Of a DNA stretch of 64,000 nucleotides, positions 26,453 to 34,700 are shown piece by piece (position 1 is the first letter of the stretch; every line of letters begins with the position of its first letter). The notes under the pieces are model-generated. The model ran no database searches and had not been told where the DNA came from. It saw nothing but the letters and a program-made list of their open reading frames with translations. This DNA comes from Oxalobacteraceae bacterium UBA4003 (lineage in GTDB: Bacteria > Pseudomonadota > Gammaproteobacteria > Burkholderiales > Burkholderiaceae_D): the NCBI GenBank assembly GCA_002384815.1, contig DGBN01000065.1, forward strand, positions 163,499-227,498. Direction: 5' to 3'. Position numbers and translations under genes: made by a program.

Positions 26453-27415
26453 ATGAACGCAACTGCCACAAAATCTAAAAGCACAAAAAAAACAGCTCCC
26501 AAAGCGACCGCTGCTACTCGCGCCAAACCTGCCGGCAAAGCAGTAGCAAAATCATCTGCGAAAACCCTGGCAGGAAAAGTCGTCAAGGCATTGACCAAGG
26601 CTATCAAGCCCGCGCTTAAATCAGTATCCAAAGTCGCGAAAAAAACACCGGTAAAGACTGCGGTAAAATCCGGCAAGGTCGCTGGCAAAACAAAAACGGT
26701 TGCGTCAAAATCCGTCGCGAAAAAAATTGTGAAGCCGGCGACGAAACCTGTAGTGAAACCTGCAGTCAAAGTAAAGCCGACTGGCAAGACCGTCGCAAAA
26801 CCAATTAAAAAGGAAGCTGCTGCAAGTCCCCGCAAGGTAACTGCAGCGGCAGCAACACCGAACAAAGACGCATCTCGGTCAGGAGCAGGCAGCAGCAAAA
26901 AGACCGTCTCCGGATCAGTAGATAAAATTAAACAACCTGTAGTTTTGAAAGTACGCGAAGTGGCAACTAAATCAAGCAAAGCAACCCCTAGCGCCGCTAA
27001 TGACGGCACCCTGTTATCCGAAGCGCAAATCCTGAAGATGGGCGAAAAGGATTACATGAATCCGGCGCAACTCGCTTTTTTCAAAGACCGCCTGCAGCAG
27101 CTTGAAAAAGATTTGTTGAAGAACGCAGATGAAACCACCGAGCATTTGCGCGAAACCGTGCTGGTTCCTGATCCTGCAGATCGCGCCACGATTGAGGAAG
27201 AACATGCCCTGGAATTGCGCACCCGCGACCGCGAACGCAAACTGCTGAAAAAAGTACAGCAATCAATCGCCAGCATAGACTCCGGCGATTACGGCTGGTG
27301 CGAAGAGACCGGCGAACCGATCGGCGTACCGCGTTTGCTGGCACGTCCTACTGCCACGCTGTCGCTGGAAGCACAACAACGTCGCGAATTGAAACAGAAA
27401 TTGTATGGCGATTGA
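26453..27415 (+). CDS. dksA: DksA-family transcription factor with H1-like lysine-rich N-terminus and no zinc finger
   Basis: 320 residues, about twice the usual 140-150. Residues 1 to about 180 are almost only K, A, P, T, V and S with KPA/KKA-type repeats, like histone H1 tails. Residues about 190-320 are a DksA/TraR domain: the coiled-coil with the acidic tip region (DPADRATIEEEHALELR), then YGWCEETGEPIGVPRLLARPTATLS. Of the four zinc cysteines only one remains (W-C); the later pair is SLEA. DksA binds RNA polymerase through its secondary channel with ppGpp. The cysteine-poor form should not need zinc, which suits this metal locus. A terminator follows. Confidence 0.9.
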   Translation: MNATATKSKSTKKTAPKATAATRAKPAGKAVAKSSAKTLAGKVVKALTKAIKPALKSVSKVAKKTPVKTAVKSGKVAGKTKTVASKSVAKKIVKPATKPVVKPAVKVKPTGKTVAKPIKKEAAASPRKVTAAAATPNKDASRSGAGSSKKTVSGSVDKIKQPVVLKVREVATKSSKATPSAANDGTLLSEAQILKMGEKDYMNPAQLAFFKDRLQQLEKDLLKNADETTEHLRETVLVPDPADRATIEEEHALELRTRDRERKLLKKVQQSIASIDSGDYGWCEETGEPIGVPRLLARPTATLSLEAQQRRELKQKLYGD

Positions 27416-27449
27416 TTCCGTTCGGAATTAATCAGCATAAGTCACAAAC

Positions 27450-27487
27450 AAGGCGCGCGGCCCTCTATCCGCGCGCTTTGTTTTTTT
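27450..27487 (+). terminator. Rho-independent terminator after dksA
   Basis: Stem AAGGCGCGCGG (27450-27460) with CCGCGCGCTTT (27469-27479), 8-base loop CCCTCTAT, then G and T7. It separates the dksA unit from the next promoter region, only about 10 bases upstream of the second candidate Zur box. Confidence 0.85.
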
Positions 27488-27492
27488 GTAAA

Positions 27493-27509
27493 ATGCAATT
27501 CTGTTGCAA
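27493..27509 (+). promoter_or_regulatory. Candidate Zur-type operator upstream of the membrane protein-TonB receptor unit
   Basis: ATGCAATTCTGTTGCAA; its reverse complement, TTGCAACAGAATTGCAT, matches the box at 24677-24693 at 15 of 17 positions. It lies after the dksA terminator and about 140 bases before the next gene. No strong -10 could be fixed nearby. Two near-identical boxes before two metal-related units suggest one regulator. Confidence 0.5.
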
Positions 27510-27647
27510 TACAAGATATTGTGTTTCAATGGACTAAGCATTTTTGCCCCATATCCGGCGTGAGACAAATCGAGCGTGAAGCTTGATCGCACTTTTCTTT
27601 GCATGTATTTCACCTCCGCCATGCCGCATAAATAAACGAGTGATTTT

Positions 27648-28037
27648 TTGAACCCTGCCTTCTCATCACGCACACCAACAGCAACACGGCTTTGCTTCGC
27701 TGCATTGCTGGTGGTCGCCGTATTGTTCGCGCAATGGATGGGCTTGCGGCATCGGATCGAACATGCGGATAGTCAATATTTAGCGCAGGCTATAGCCCAA
27801 CCATCTGCCGCCTCAACCTCCGGCGCAACGCTGGATTCCGCGGCTGAATATGCAAGCGAAAAATCGCACTCCTGTACCTTGTTTGATGGCATGGCGTTGG
27901 CGGATAGCGCTGCGGCACTTCCGTTTATCCCCCTGCTGCAAGCCAGCGTGCAAGTTCTGGCGCTATGGGCCGCCCACGCTTCGTGGGATGCGCCGTTCCT
28001 CTGCTACTTCTCCTCACGCGCACCACCAACGGCGTAA
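27648..28037 (+). CDS. Small membrane or exported protein of a metal locus
   Basis: 129 residues from TTG 27648 (no ATG is available; the ribosome site is weak). One N-terminal hydrophobic segment (LCFAALLVVAVLFAQWMGL) is followed by RHRIEHADSQY, a low-complexity A/S stretch, SHSCTLFDGMALADS, and a second hydrophobic part. The H..H and H-x-C-x3-D arrangement is like the DUF2946-type small proteins often placed before TonB receptors for metals. It lies 84 bases before the receptor and is probably co-transcribed. Function not known; it could bind or sense the metal at the periplasmic face. Confidence 0.6.
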   Translation: MNPAFSSRTPTATRLCFAALLVVAVLFAQWMGLRHRIEHADSQYLAQAIAQPSAASTSGATLDSAAEYASEKSHSCTLFDGMALADSAAALPFIPLLQASVQVLALWAAHASWDAPFLCYFSSRAPPTA

Positions 28038-28121
28038 CTGATTTTTCCTGCCTGTACTGCCACGTCTGAGCGCTCTGCGATTCAGCGTGACTGTCTCTAT
28101 CCGCTTTTCCAAGGAAGTATC

Positions 28122-30149
28122 ATGATCACCCAACGCACCTTGCTGGCAAGCGCCGTTCTGTCTGCGCTCGCCTCCTTGTCACACTCTGCTTTTGCGCAAA
28201 CGCAAGAACAAACCCTGCCCGCCGTCGTCGTCACGTCCACACCATTCAACAACGACGAAGGCGCACAAATTCTCGCTCCCGCCAAGGTTCTGTACGGCGA
28301 TGAACTGCGCGAAAAACTCGGCAATTCGCTAGGCGATACGCTCTCGCAGGAACTCGGCGTCTCAGCCTCTGCCTTTGGTGCCGGCGCTTCACGCCCCATC
28401 ATTCGCGGCCTGGAAGGCCCGCGCATCAAGATCCTGCAAAACGGCATGTCGGTCATGGATGCGTCCAGCCTGTCCAACGATCATGCAGTCGCCGGCGAAG
28501 CAGCTACCGCACGCCAGATCGAAATCCTGCGCGGCCCCGCAGCCCTGCTGTACGGCTCCGGCGCCATCGGCGGCGTGGTCAATATCATCAACGATCGCAT
28601 TCCCACCATACTCAATGCCAAACCGACCGGCGAAGCGGAACTACGTTACGGCACCGCCGACCGCATGAAAAATATGTCGCTGTCGGTGGACGGTGCAGCC
28701 GGCGATATCGCTCTGCATATCGATGGCAATCTGCGCGATGCCGACGATTACAAGATCCCCGGCAACGTCAGCCTGAGCGACCCGGCTCTGGGCTCGGGCC
28801 GCCTGCCCAATTCCTTTGCGCGCGCCAACAGCATCGGATTTGGCGCATCCTACATTCAGGACTGGGGGCACATAGGCGCCTCGGTCGGCATCAATGACGA
28901 TCGCTACGGCATACCAACAGAAGAACAATCGTTCATCACCCTGAAACAAACGCGCTTCGATCTCGATGGTTTGATCAGGGAACCGTTCGGCAATATCGAA
29001 TCGCTGCGTTTCAAGCTGGGCCATACCGATTACAAACACACAGAAAATCTGCAAGACGGCACACCGGCTACCGATTTCAAGAACAATGCTCTGGAAAGCC
29101 GCATCGAATTAACGCATAAAGCCATGGCCGGCTGGCGTGGCACCTTCGGCCTGCAAACGGAAAACTCGGAGTTCTCGGCTCTGCCCGCTGAGGATGATCA
29201 CGGACACGGCCACAGCCACGCTACCGTTCCTGTCACCAAAAGCGAATCGATTGCCGCCTTCCTCGTAGAAGAACGTGACTTCGGCCCTCTGCGCGCCAGC
29301 GCCGGCGCGCGCATAGAATCGGTCAAACGCAAACCGGATAGCCACTCCGGGCTGATGCAACGCGATTTCAATCTCGGTTCATATTCGCTCGGCGGTCTGT
29401 GGACATTCGCACCTGGCTACGGCTTGGGCGCTACGGCTGCGATTGCCCAACGTGCACCGGCAATCGAAGAACTGTATTCCGACGGTCCGCACGAATCGAC
29501 TGCCACTTATGACATAGGCGACGCCAATCTGCGCAAGGAAACTTCGCGCAACTTCGAGCTGAGCCTGCAAAAAACAGATGGCCTGATCCGCTGGAAAGCA
29601 AACATCTTTCAGAACCGCGTGAAAAACTTCATCTACGGACGTACCGACGGCACGAGCGTAGATGATCATGGCCTGCCAGATCCAGACGGTGAATTTACCC
29701 AGCGCTTCTGGGCCCAGAACAACGCCACGATACGCGGCGCAGAAGCCGAGATCAGCTACAACCTGCGTGGCGAAGGCTGGTCGCTGCGCGGCTTTGCCGA
29801 CACCTCGCGCGGCAAGTTGAGCGGGCTCGACAATCTGCCGCTGCAACCGGCAACACGCTTCGGTGGCGAAGTCGGTTACCGCCAGGGTGGCTGGCGCTCC
29901 GGACTAAAGGTATTGCACGCACAGCAACAGGACAAATTAGCAAGTTTTGAAAGTTTCGCCACGCCTTCCTACACCCAGGTAGATGCAAATTTATCCTTTA
30001 CGCAACGCATCAACTCGACGCAACTTACCTGGTTCGCGATCGTTAAAAATCTGCTAAATGAGGATATCCGGCTGTCAACGTCGGTGTTGCGCGAAGTTGC
30101 ACCACTAACTGGTCGAAACCTGATCATTGGCGTTCGCACAAGTTTTTAA
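28122..30149 (+). CDS. TonB-dependent outer membrane receptor, ZnuD-like
   Basis: 675 residues. Signal peptide (LASAVLSALASLSHSAFAQ), TonB box region (LPAVVVTSTPF), plug domain (GASRPIIRGLEGPRIKILQ, then EILRGPAALLYGSGAIGGVVN) and a 22-strand barrel ending in an aromatic residue (GVRTSF). An extracellular loop around residues 357-371 reads EDDHGHGHSHATVP, which could bind zinc. ZnuD of Neisseria is a zinc receptor of this size with such a loop. The candidate box upstream of the preceding gene suggests zinc-dependent control. Iron-siderophore uptake is less likely because no siderophore gene is near. Confidence 0.87.
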   Translation: MITQRTLLASAVLSALASLSHSAFAQTQEQTLPAVVVTSTPFNNDEGAQILAPAKVLYGDELREKLGNSLGDTLSQELGVSASAFGAGASRPIIRGLEGPRIKILQNGMSVMDASSLSNDHAVAGEAATARQIEILRGPAALLYGSGAIGGVVNIINDRIPTILNAKPTGEAELRYGTADRMKNMSLSVDGAAGDIALHIDGNLRDADDYKIPGNVSLSDPALGSGRLPNSFARANSIGFGASYIQDWGHIGASVGINDDRYGIPTEEQSFITLKQTRFDLDGLIREPFGNIESLRFKLGHTDYKHTENLQDGTPATDFKNNALESRIELTHKAMAGWRGTFGLQTENSEFSALPAEDDHGHGHSHATVPVTKSESIAAFLVEERDFGPLRASAGARIESVKRKPDSHSGLMQRDFNLGSYSLGGLWTFAPGYGLGATAAIAQRAPAIEELYSDGPHESTATYDIGDANLRKETSRNFELSLQKTDGLIRWKANIFQNRVKNFIYGRTDGTSVDDHGLPDPDGEFTQRFWAQNNATIRGAEAEISYNLRGEGWSLRGFADTSRGKLSGLDNLPLQPATRFGGEVGYRQGGWRSGLKVLHAQQQDKLASFESFATPSYTQVDANLSFTQRINSTQLTWFAIVKNLLNEDIRLSTSVLREVAPLTGRNLIIGVRTSF

Positions 30150-30344
30150 AATAGCTGTCTGATTTTTGGCTACACTAGTGACCTGCGGGAATCTGCGGGT
30201 CGCTTTGTGCTGCCCGCATGTGTTACCTTTAAGCGAAAATTTTGGCATGGCAGCATCGGACACATACTCCGATTGCGGTATTTTATAAACTTGGCGCACC
30301 CGTCTGTATTTGACCAGTGCACGCCGTTGTTCACCAGGATAGAC

Positions 30345-31781
30345 GTGGGGATTTTTTCGCTATTTGGCAAGAAGGATCAGCAGACGGCCCGCAAGTCGGC
30401 TGAGCAGGAGTCAGCGCAGAAAAAGCGCAACGACAATGCAGCTCGCATCAACGCAAAAAACGAAAACGAACAAACGCAGCAAGTGCAGCGCAAGGCAGCA
30501 CACGCCACGGCCATGAAGATCGATGCAATCGAGTCCGAAATGTCGTCCGAATTCGTCAAACCGCCGCCTTTCAGCGGCAATACCCTGCCCGGCCCGCCCA
30601 GCCAGTTCCTCAATACCAACGTCCGTGCGCCGGATACACACATTCACACCAAACCCGGCAGTGGCGACCCCACTCCGCCGCTTGGGCAGCCATCCATGCT
30701 GCCCGACATCATGGGCGCCAGCACTGCCTTCCTGCTCGGCGCGGAAACGGTCATAGGCCCGGTTGCCATTTCTGCTTCCGAAGCGGCGCCTGTCATTGAG
30801 GAGGCCGCCATCCTGTTTGCCAACGGCCAGACCGATCTGGTCGAACCCATACTGCTGAACGCCATCGCAGAAGATGCACTCGGCAGCACACCGCTGACCG
30901 TCTGGGGCATGCTGTTCGATCTGTACCAGATCACCGGGCAACACACATCGTTCGAGAATCTCTCGATCAGGTACGCGAATAAATTCGAAATGTCGCCCCC
31001 CGCATGGGTGGACGGCAACACTGCCGAACCCACGCCGCAGGCTGCAGCACCACGCGCCAGTACCACGCCGAGTGTGGCATTTTCCGGAAAACTCGATGCA
31101 GGCAGCATCAAGCAACTGGAACGCATCAAGAACATGGCCACGATGAGCAATGTCATCAAACTCGAATTTGCACGCGTCAGTGCGGTCGATCCGGTAGGTT
31201 GCGGACTACTGTTCAGCATATTGCAGAAACTGCAGAAATCCGGCCACAACCTGATTCTGGTCGGCGCACCGGAACTGGCAGAAAAAATCCGTTCCATACT
31301 ACAAGTCGGTCGCCGCGATGAAACCGAAGCGCCGTGGTTATTGCTGCTGGAAATTTTGCGTTTGCTGAATCGCGAATCCGATTTTGAAGAAACCAGTATC
31401 GATTACTGCGTCACCTTTGAAGTATCGCCGCCCGCCTTCGTCTCACCGCAAAACAAGGTCGTCACCGCAGCCGAAGAATCGGTCGAGCCGGACGCTGCCG
31501 CCAGCGACCATTTCATGATGCCGGTAGTTATTGACGCTCGTACCGAAACACTGGTGCAAAACATTTCCGCCCATGCGCACACGCACAATCCGGCCATACT
31601 CGATTGCAGCCGCCTGACGCGAATGGATTTCAATGCAGCCGGGCACCTGTTCGGCAACCTGACTCCATTGATCAGCAGCGGAAAAAATATCGAATTGCAC
31701 CATGCCAATCACTTCATTGTCGCGCTCTGTCATGTAATGGGCGTCGCCGAACTCGTACGTATCGTGCCGCGCAAACACTGA
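30345..31781 (+). CDS. Two-STAS-domain protein, function unknown
   Basis: 478 residues from GTG 30345, with AGGA upstream; earlier codons are not plausible. A charged, coiled-coil-prone segment (KKDQQTARKSAEQESAQKK) and a proline-rich part are followed by a helical unit, a STAS-like domain (about 245-325: SGKLDAGSIKQLERI, VDPVGCGLLFSIL), and a second one at the C-terminus (VIDARTETLVQNI, LDCSRLTRMDFNAAGHLF). The motif SIxYxxxFExSPPAxV occurs twice (about residues 204 and 349). STAS domains bind nucleotides or partner kinases in stress signalling, but no kinase is nearby. Placed just before hslV. Confidence 0.68.
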   Translation: MGIFSLFGKKDQQTARKSAEQESAQKKRNDNAARINAKNENEQTQQVQRKAAHATAMKIDAIESEMSSEFVKPPPFSGNTLPGPPSQFLNTNVRAPDTHIHTKPGSGDPTPPLGQPSMLPDIMGASTAFLLGAETVIGPVAISASEAAPVIEEAAILFANGQTDLVEPILLNAIAEDALGSTPLTVWGMLFDLYQITGQHTSFENLSIRYANKFEMSPPAWVDGNTAEPTPQAAAPRASTTPSVAFSGKLDAGSIKQLERIKNMATMSNVIKLEFARVSAVDPVGCGLLFSILQKLQKSGHNLILVGAPELAEKIRSILQVGRRDETEAPWLLLLEILRLLNRESDFEETSIDYCVTFEVSPPAFVSPQNKVVTAAEESVEPDAAASDHFMMPVVIDARTETLVQNISAHAHTHNPAILDCSRLTRMDFNAAGHLFGNLTPLISSGKNIELHHANHFIVALCHVMGVAELVRIVPRKH

Positions 31782-31808
31782 GGTTCTGCAATCAGGACCT
31801 GATTTTGA

Positions 31809-31837
31809 CTTGCAATCGAAACGTCCGCCCCCACTTT
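31809..31837 (+). promoter_or_regulatory. Probable sigma-32 heat-shock promoter of hslVU
   Basis: CTTGCAA (31809-31815), 13 bases, then CCCCACTTT (31829-31837). The sigma-32 consensus is CTTGAA, 13-14 bases, CCCCAT-T. It is about 90 bases before the hslV ATG, and hslVU is a classic heat-shock operon. Confidence 0.6.
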
Positions 31838-31925
31838 TCTGGAAATATCGCGCTTTTCACGCGAGCTTATTTCATTTTTTATTCTGTTTTTCACCACCTG
31901 AGCCACTCCTATTTCAGAGGCAAGC

Positions 31926-32462
31926 ATGGAACAATTTCACGGCACCACGATACTCTCGGTGCGACGCGGCAACGTCGTTGCGCTCGGCGGCGATGGCCAG
32001 GTTACCTTGGGCAATATCGTCATGAAGGGCACTGCGCGCAAGGTGCGCAAGGTCTATAACGGCAAGGTGCTGGTCGGTTTCGCCGGCGGCACCGCCGATG
32101 CATTCACCTTGCTGGAACGCTTCGAATCCAAGCTGGAAAAACATCAAGGCCATCTGATGCGCGCATCAGTCGAACTGGCGAAAGACTGGCGCACCGACCG
32201 CATGCTGCGACGGCTGGAAGCCATGCTGCTGGTGGCGGATCATGAAACCACGCTGGTCATCACCGGCAACGGTGATGTACTGGAACCGAACGACGGCATA
32301 GGCGCCATCGGTTCCGGTGGCAGCTATGCACAATCGGCCGCCAAAGCCCTGCAGGAAAACACCGATCTGTCGCCGCTGGAAATCGTCAAGAAATCGCTGA
32401 CGATAGCAGGCGAACTTTGCATCTACACCAATCTGTCGCACACGATAGAAACTCTGGACTAA
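31926..32462 (+). CDS. hslV: ATP-dependent protease subunit HslV
   Basis: 178 residues. This is the proteolytic double hexamer of the HslUV protease. The N-terminal threonine nucleophile follows the short propeptide (MEQFHG then TTILSVRRG). Other marks are [29 protein letters not shown], and [19 protein letters not shown]. The length is standard. It is 47 bases before hslU and lies downstream of a likely sigma-32 promoter, as expected for a heat-shock protease of misfolded proteins. Confidence 0.96.
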   Translation: MEQFHGTTILSVRRGNVVALGGDGQVTLGNIVMKGTARKVRKVYNGKVLVGFAGGTADAFTLLERFESKLEKHQGHLMRASVELAKDWRTDRMLRRLEAMLLVADHETTLVITGNGDVLEPNDGIGAIGSGGSYAQSAAKALQENTDLSPLEIVKKSLTIAGELCIYTNLSHTIETLD

Positions 32463-32483
32463 TCCCTAGACCAATACAGGAAA

Positions 32484-32501
32484 GCGCCTGGCTTTAGGCG
32501 C
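32484..32501 (+). promoter_or_regulatory. Hairpin over the hslU ribosome-binding region
   Basis: GCGCCT, loop GGCTTT, AGGCGC, ending 8 bases before the hslU ATG. The 3' arm contains the AGG that is the best Shine-Dalgarno match, so folding could limit hslU translation and melting could raise it. Confidence 0.4.
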
Positions 32502-32509
32502 CAGACATC

Positions 32510-33862
32510 ATGAACATGACACCCAAAGAAATCGTTTCAGAACTGGATAAACACGTGGTAGGCCAAGCCAATGCCAAGCGCGCCGTCGCCATCGCCCTAC
32601 GTAACCGTTGGCGCCGCCAGCAGGTTGCCGAACCTCTGCGCCACGAAATCACGCCAAAAAATATCCTGATGATAGGTCCGACCGGCGTCGGAAAAACCGA
32701 GATCGCACGCCGCCTGGCCAAACTGGCCGATGCGCCTTTCATCAAGATCGAAGCGACAAAATTTACCGAAGTTGGCTACGTAGGTCGCGATGTCGACACC
32801 ATCATCCGCGACCTGATAGACATCGGAATCAAGCAGACACGCGAGCTGGAAACCCGCAAAGTACGCGCGCGTGCAGAAGATGCTGCCGAAGATCGCATCA
32901 TCGATATTCTGGTGCCGCCGGCACGCGATTTTGGTTTCGCCTCGTCGACAAATGCAAGCGCAGCAAGTGCCAACAGCACGCCAGACAACACGACACGTCA
33001 AACCTTCCGCAAGCGTTTGCGCGAAGGTTCGCTGGACGATACCGAAATTGAAATCGAACTGGCAGAAGCCGGCCCGACGATGGAAATCATGGCACCGCCC
33101 GGCATGGAAGAAATGACTGAACAGATCAAATCAATGTTTTCCGGCGTCAGCGCCAATCGCAAGAAAGCGCGCAAGATCAAGATCCGGGAAGCGATGAAAC
33201 TATTGATAGAAGAAGAAGCCGGCAAGCTGGTCAACGAAGACGAACTCAAGCAAAAAGCAATCACCAATGTGGAACAGAATGGCATCGTTTTCCTTGATGA
33301 AATCGACAAAATCGCTACGCGCTCGGAAACCGGTGGCGGCGAAGTCTCGCGTGCCGGCGTGCAACGCGATTTGCTGCCGCTGGTCGAAGGCACCACCGTC
33401 AACACCAAGTACGGCATGATCAAAACCGATCATATTCTGTTCATCGCATCGGGCGCATTTCATCTTGCAAAACCATCAGATCTGATCCCGGAATTACAGG
33501 GCCGCTTCCCGATTCGCGTCGAACTGGAGTCGCTATCCATCGCCGATTTCGAACGCATCCTGACCGGCACCGATGCCTGCCTGACCAAGCAGTACGAGGC
33601 CTTGCTGGCCACTGAAGGCATCAAAATTGAATTTGCGCAGGATGGCATCCAGCGGATGGCGGAAATTGCCTATTCGGTCAATGAAAAAACCGAGAATATA
33701 GGTGCGCGACGTTTATATACAGTGATGGAAAAACTGCTGGAAGAAATTTCTTTTTCCGCCAGTGACAGCCCGGATCAAACCCTGGCCATCAATGCCGCTT
33801 ATGTAGAGGAAAAACTGGGCGCACTGTCTGTCGATGAAGATTTGTCACGGTATGTGCTGTAA
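32510..33862 (+). CDS. hslU: ATP-dependent protease ATPase subunit HslU
   Basis: 450 residues. This AAA+ unfoldase feeds substrates into HslV. Walker [14 protein letters not shown], Walker [11 protein letters not shown], the EVGYVGRDV pore-loop region (as [12 protein letters not shown]), the variable I-domain at about 110-235, sensor 2 [13 protein letters not shown] and the C-terminal SRYVL that inserts into HslV are all present. ATG at 32510 or at 32516 would work; the first matches the usual MxxMTP start. A small hairpin overlaps its ribosome site. Confidence 0.96.
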   Translation: MNMTPKEIVSELDKHVVGQANAKRAVAIALRNRWRRQQVAEPLRHEITPKNILMIGPTGVGKTEIARRLAKLADAPFIKIEATKFTEVGYVGRDVDTIIRDLIDIGIKQTRELETRKVRARAEDAAEDRIIDILVPPARDFGFASSTNASAASANSTPDNTTRQTFRKRLREGSLDDTEIEIELAEAGPTMEIMAPPGMEEMTEQIKSMFSGVSANRKKARKIKIREAMKLLIEEEAGKLVNEDELKQKAITNVEQNGIVFLDEIDKIATRSETGGGEVSRAGVQRDLLPLVEGTTVNTKYGMIKTDHILFIASGAFHLAKPSDLIPELQGRFPIRVELESLSIADFERILTGTDACLTKQYEALLATEGIKIEFAQDGIQRMAEIAYSVNEKTENIGARRLYTVMEKLLEEISFSASDSPDQTLAINAAYVEEKLGALSVDEDLSRYVL

Positions 33863-33938
33863 TTACCTACTGCAACACCGTGCTGTAAATTAATCATGGA
33901 GAAAAGGCGCCCATAGCTGCATGCGCGCCCTTCACATC

Positions 33939-34139
33939 ATGGCCAATAAAGCGCTCAGCAAACGACAAAAACTGACAATACGCATAGAGCCGTCGCAACA
34001 GGCGCTGAAACCACGCAACCACGTCGCGCTCGCGGCAAAACAACGCGTCGGTGGTTCGCATCAAAAGTCCGTCTCGACGCAGCGGCAAATCCAGAAAATG
34101 CAGTTGAGGAAAAAACTGTCTACTCCCGACGAGCAATAA
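33939..34139 (+). CDS. Small basic protein of unknown function
   Basis: 66 residues (ATG 33939; an in-frame ATG at 33921 is also possible). Composition is strongly basic, with KPRNHVALAAKQRVGGSHQ in the middle and RQIQKMQLRKKL near the end. The pattern KPRN followed by hydrophobics, R and GGSHxKS recurs in short hypothetical proteins of Burkholderiales as I recall them, which is the reason for keeping it. No function is known. It could be an RNA-binding or ribosome-associated small protein, but that is a guess. Confidence 0.5.
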   Translation: MANKALSKRQKLTIRIEPSQQALKPRNHVALAAKQRVGGSHQKSVSTQRQIQKMQLRKKLSTPDEQ

Positions 34140-34184
34140 ACTACTCGCGTCCCTCACGGTTGCTCTCTGCGATTTTCCAATCGA

Positions 34185-34216
34185 TTGATTCGGCGCGATT
34201 TGTTTGTTATAACAAA
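34185..34216 (+). promoter_or_regulatory. Promoter with palindromic operator upstream of the cupin gene
   Basis: TTGATT (34185-34190), 17 bases, TATAAC (34208-34213) form a good sigma-70 promoter. The 14-bp perfect palindrome TTTGTTATAACAAA (34203-34216) covers the -10, so a dimeric repressor bound there would block polymerase. The regulator is unknown and none is encoded next to it. Confidence 0.6.
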
Positions 34217-34296
34217 GGGGAAGTCGCAAAGGTAAAATCGCGAAGGCCGAGTACGCATAGCCCTGATCGCACTGGAACAACGTTGAGGAGAAGATA

Positions 34297-34629
34297 ATGG
34301 CTCTACCGCACGCAACATCCGGCCAGTTGATCGACGTTCGGCCGCTAGGTTCACGGATTACCACATCCGTTTCGAACGCCCTTTTCAAAGCCCCGCAATT
34401 GGAATTGATGCGTCTGGTACTGCCACGCGGCAAAGGCATGCCGGAACACGCGGTTCCCGGCGCAGTCACCATACAATGCCTGGAAGGCGCGATCGAATTG
34501 CATGCGCATCAGAAGACCCAGACCTTGCAGGCTGGAGAACTGGTTTATCTCGTCGGTGGTGAACCGCATGCACTGCATGCGCTGGAAGATTCGTCGGTTT
34601 TATTGACGCTGTTACTGCAGCAACATTGA
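34297..34629 (+). CDS. Single-domain cupin protein
   Basis: 110 residues, one cupin barrel (about 38-108): LVLPRGKGMPEHAVPGAVTIQCLEGAIEL for motif 1, shown here in pieces as GKGMPEHAVPG and CLEGAIEL, then GELVYLVGGEPHALHALEDS for motif 2 (histidine at E-P-H). Only some of the usual metal ligands are present. Such small cupins can bind metal or ligand and some detoxify or sense. A good GAGGAG site precedes the ATG. The palindrome-bearing promoter 80 bases upstream means it is likely inducible. Confidence 0.82.
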   Translation: MALPHATSGQLIDVRPLGSRITTSVSNALFKAPQLELMRLVLPRGKGMPEHAVPGAVTIQCLEGAIELHAHQKTQTLQAGELVYLVGGEPHALHALEDSSVLLTLLLQQH

Positions 34630-34700
34630 TGCAGTCACTTTGACCCGACTACTTTGAGGCAGTTAGATTGATTCTGCGTTGAATGCATGAAAATGCTGGT

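Larger units (their letters stand above)
33863..34296 (+). other. Region between hslU and the cupin gene
   Basis: 434 bases with one probable small gene at 33939-34139 and, at 34185-34216, a promoter with a perfect palindrome over its -10. No terminator could be recognised after hslU. A minus-strand open frame across the region (33894-34472) is unconvincing and also runs through the cupin gene. Confidence 0.5.

Noticed and set aside
33894..34472. 192-codon minus-strand frame across the small basic gene and into the cupin gene
   Set aside because: It crosses a promoter and a well-formed cupin gene and has no start site or family features.
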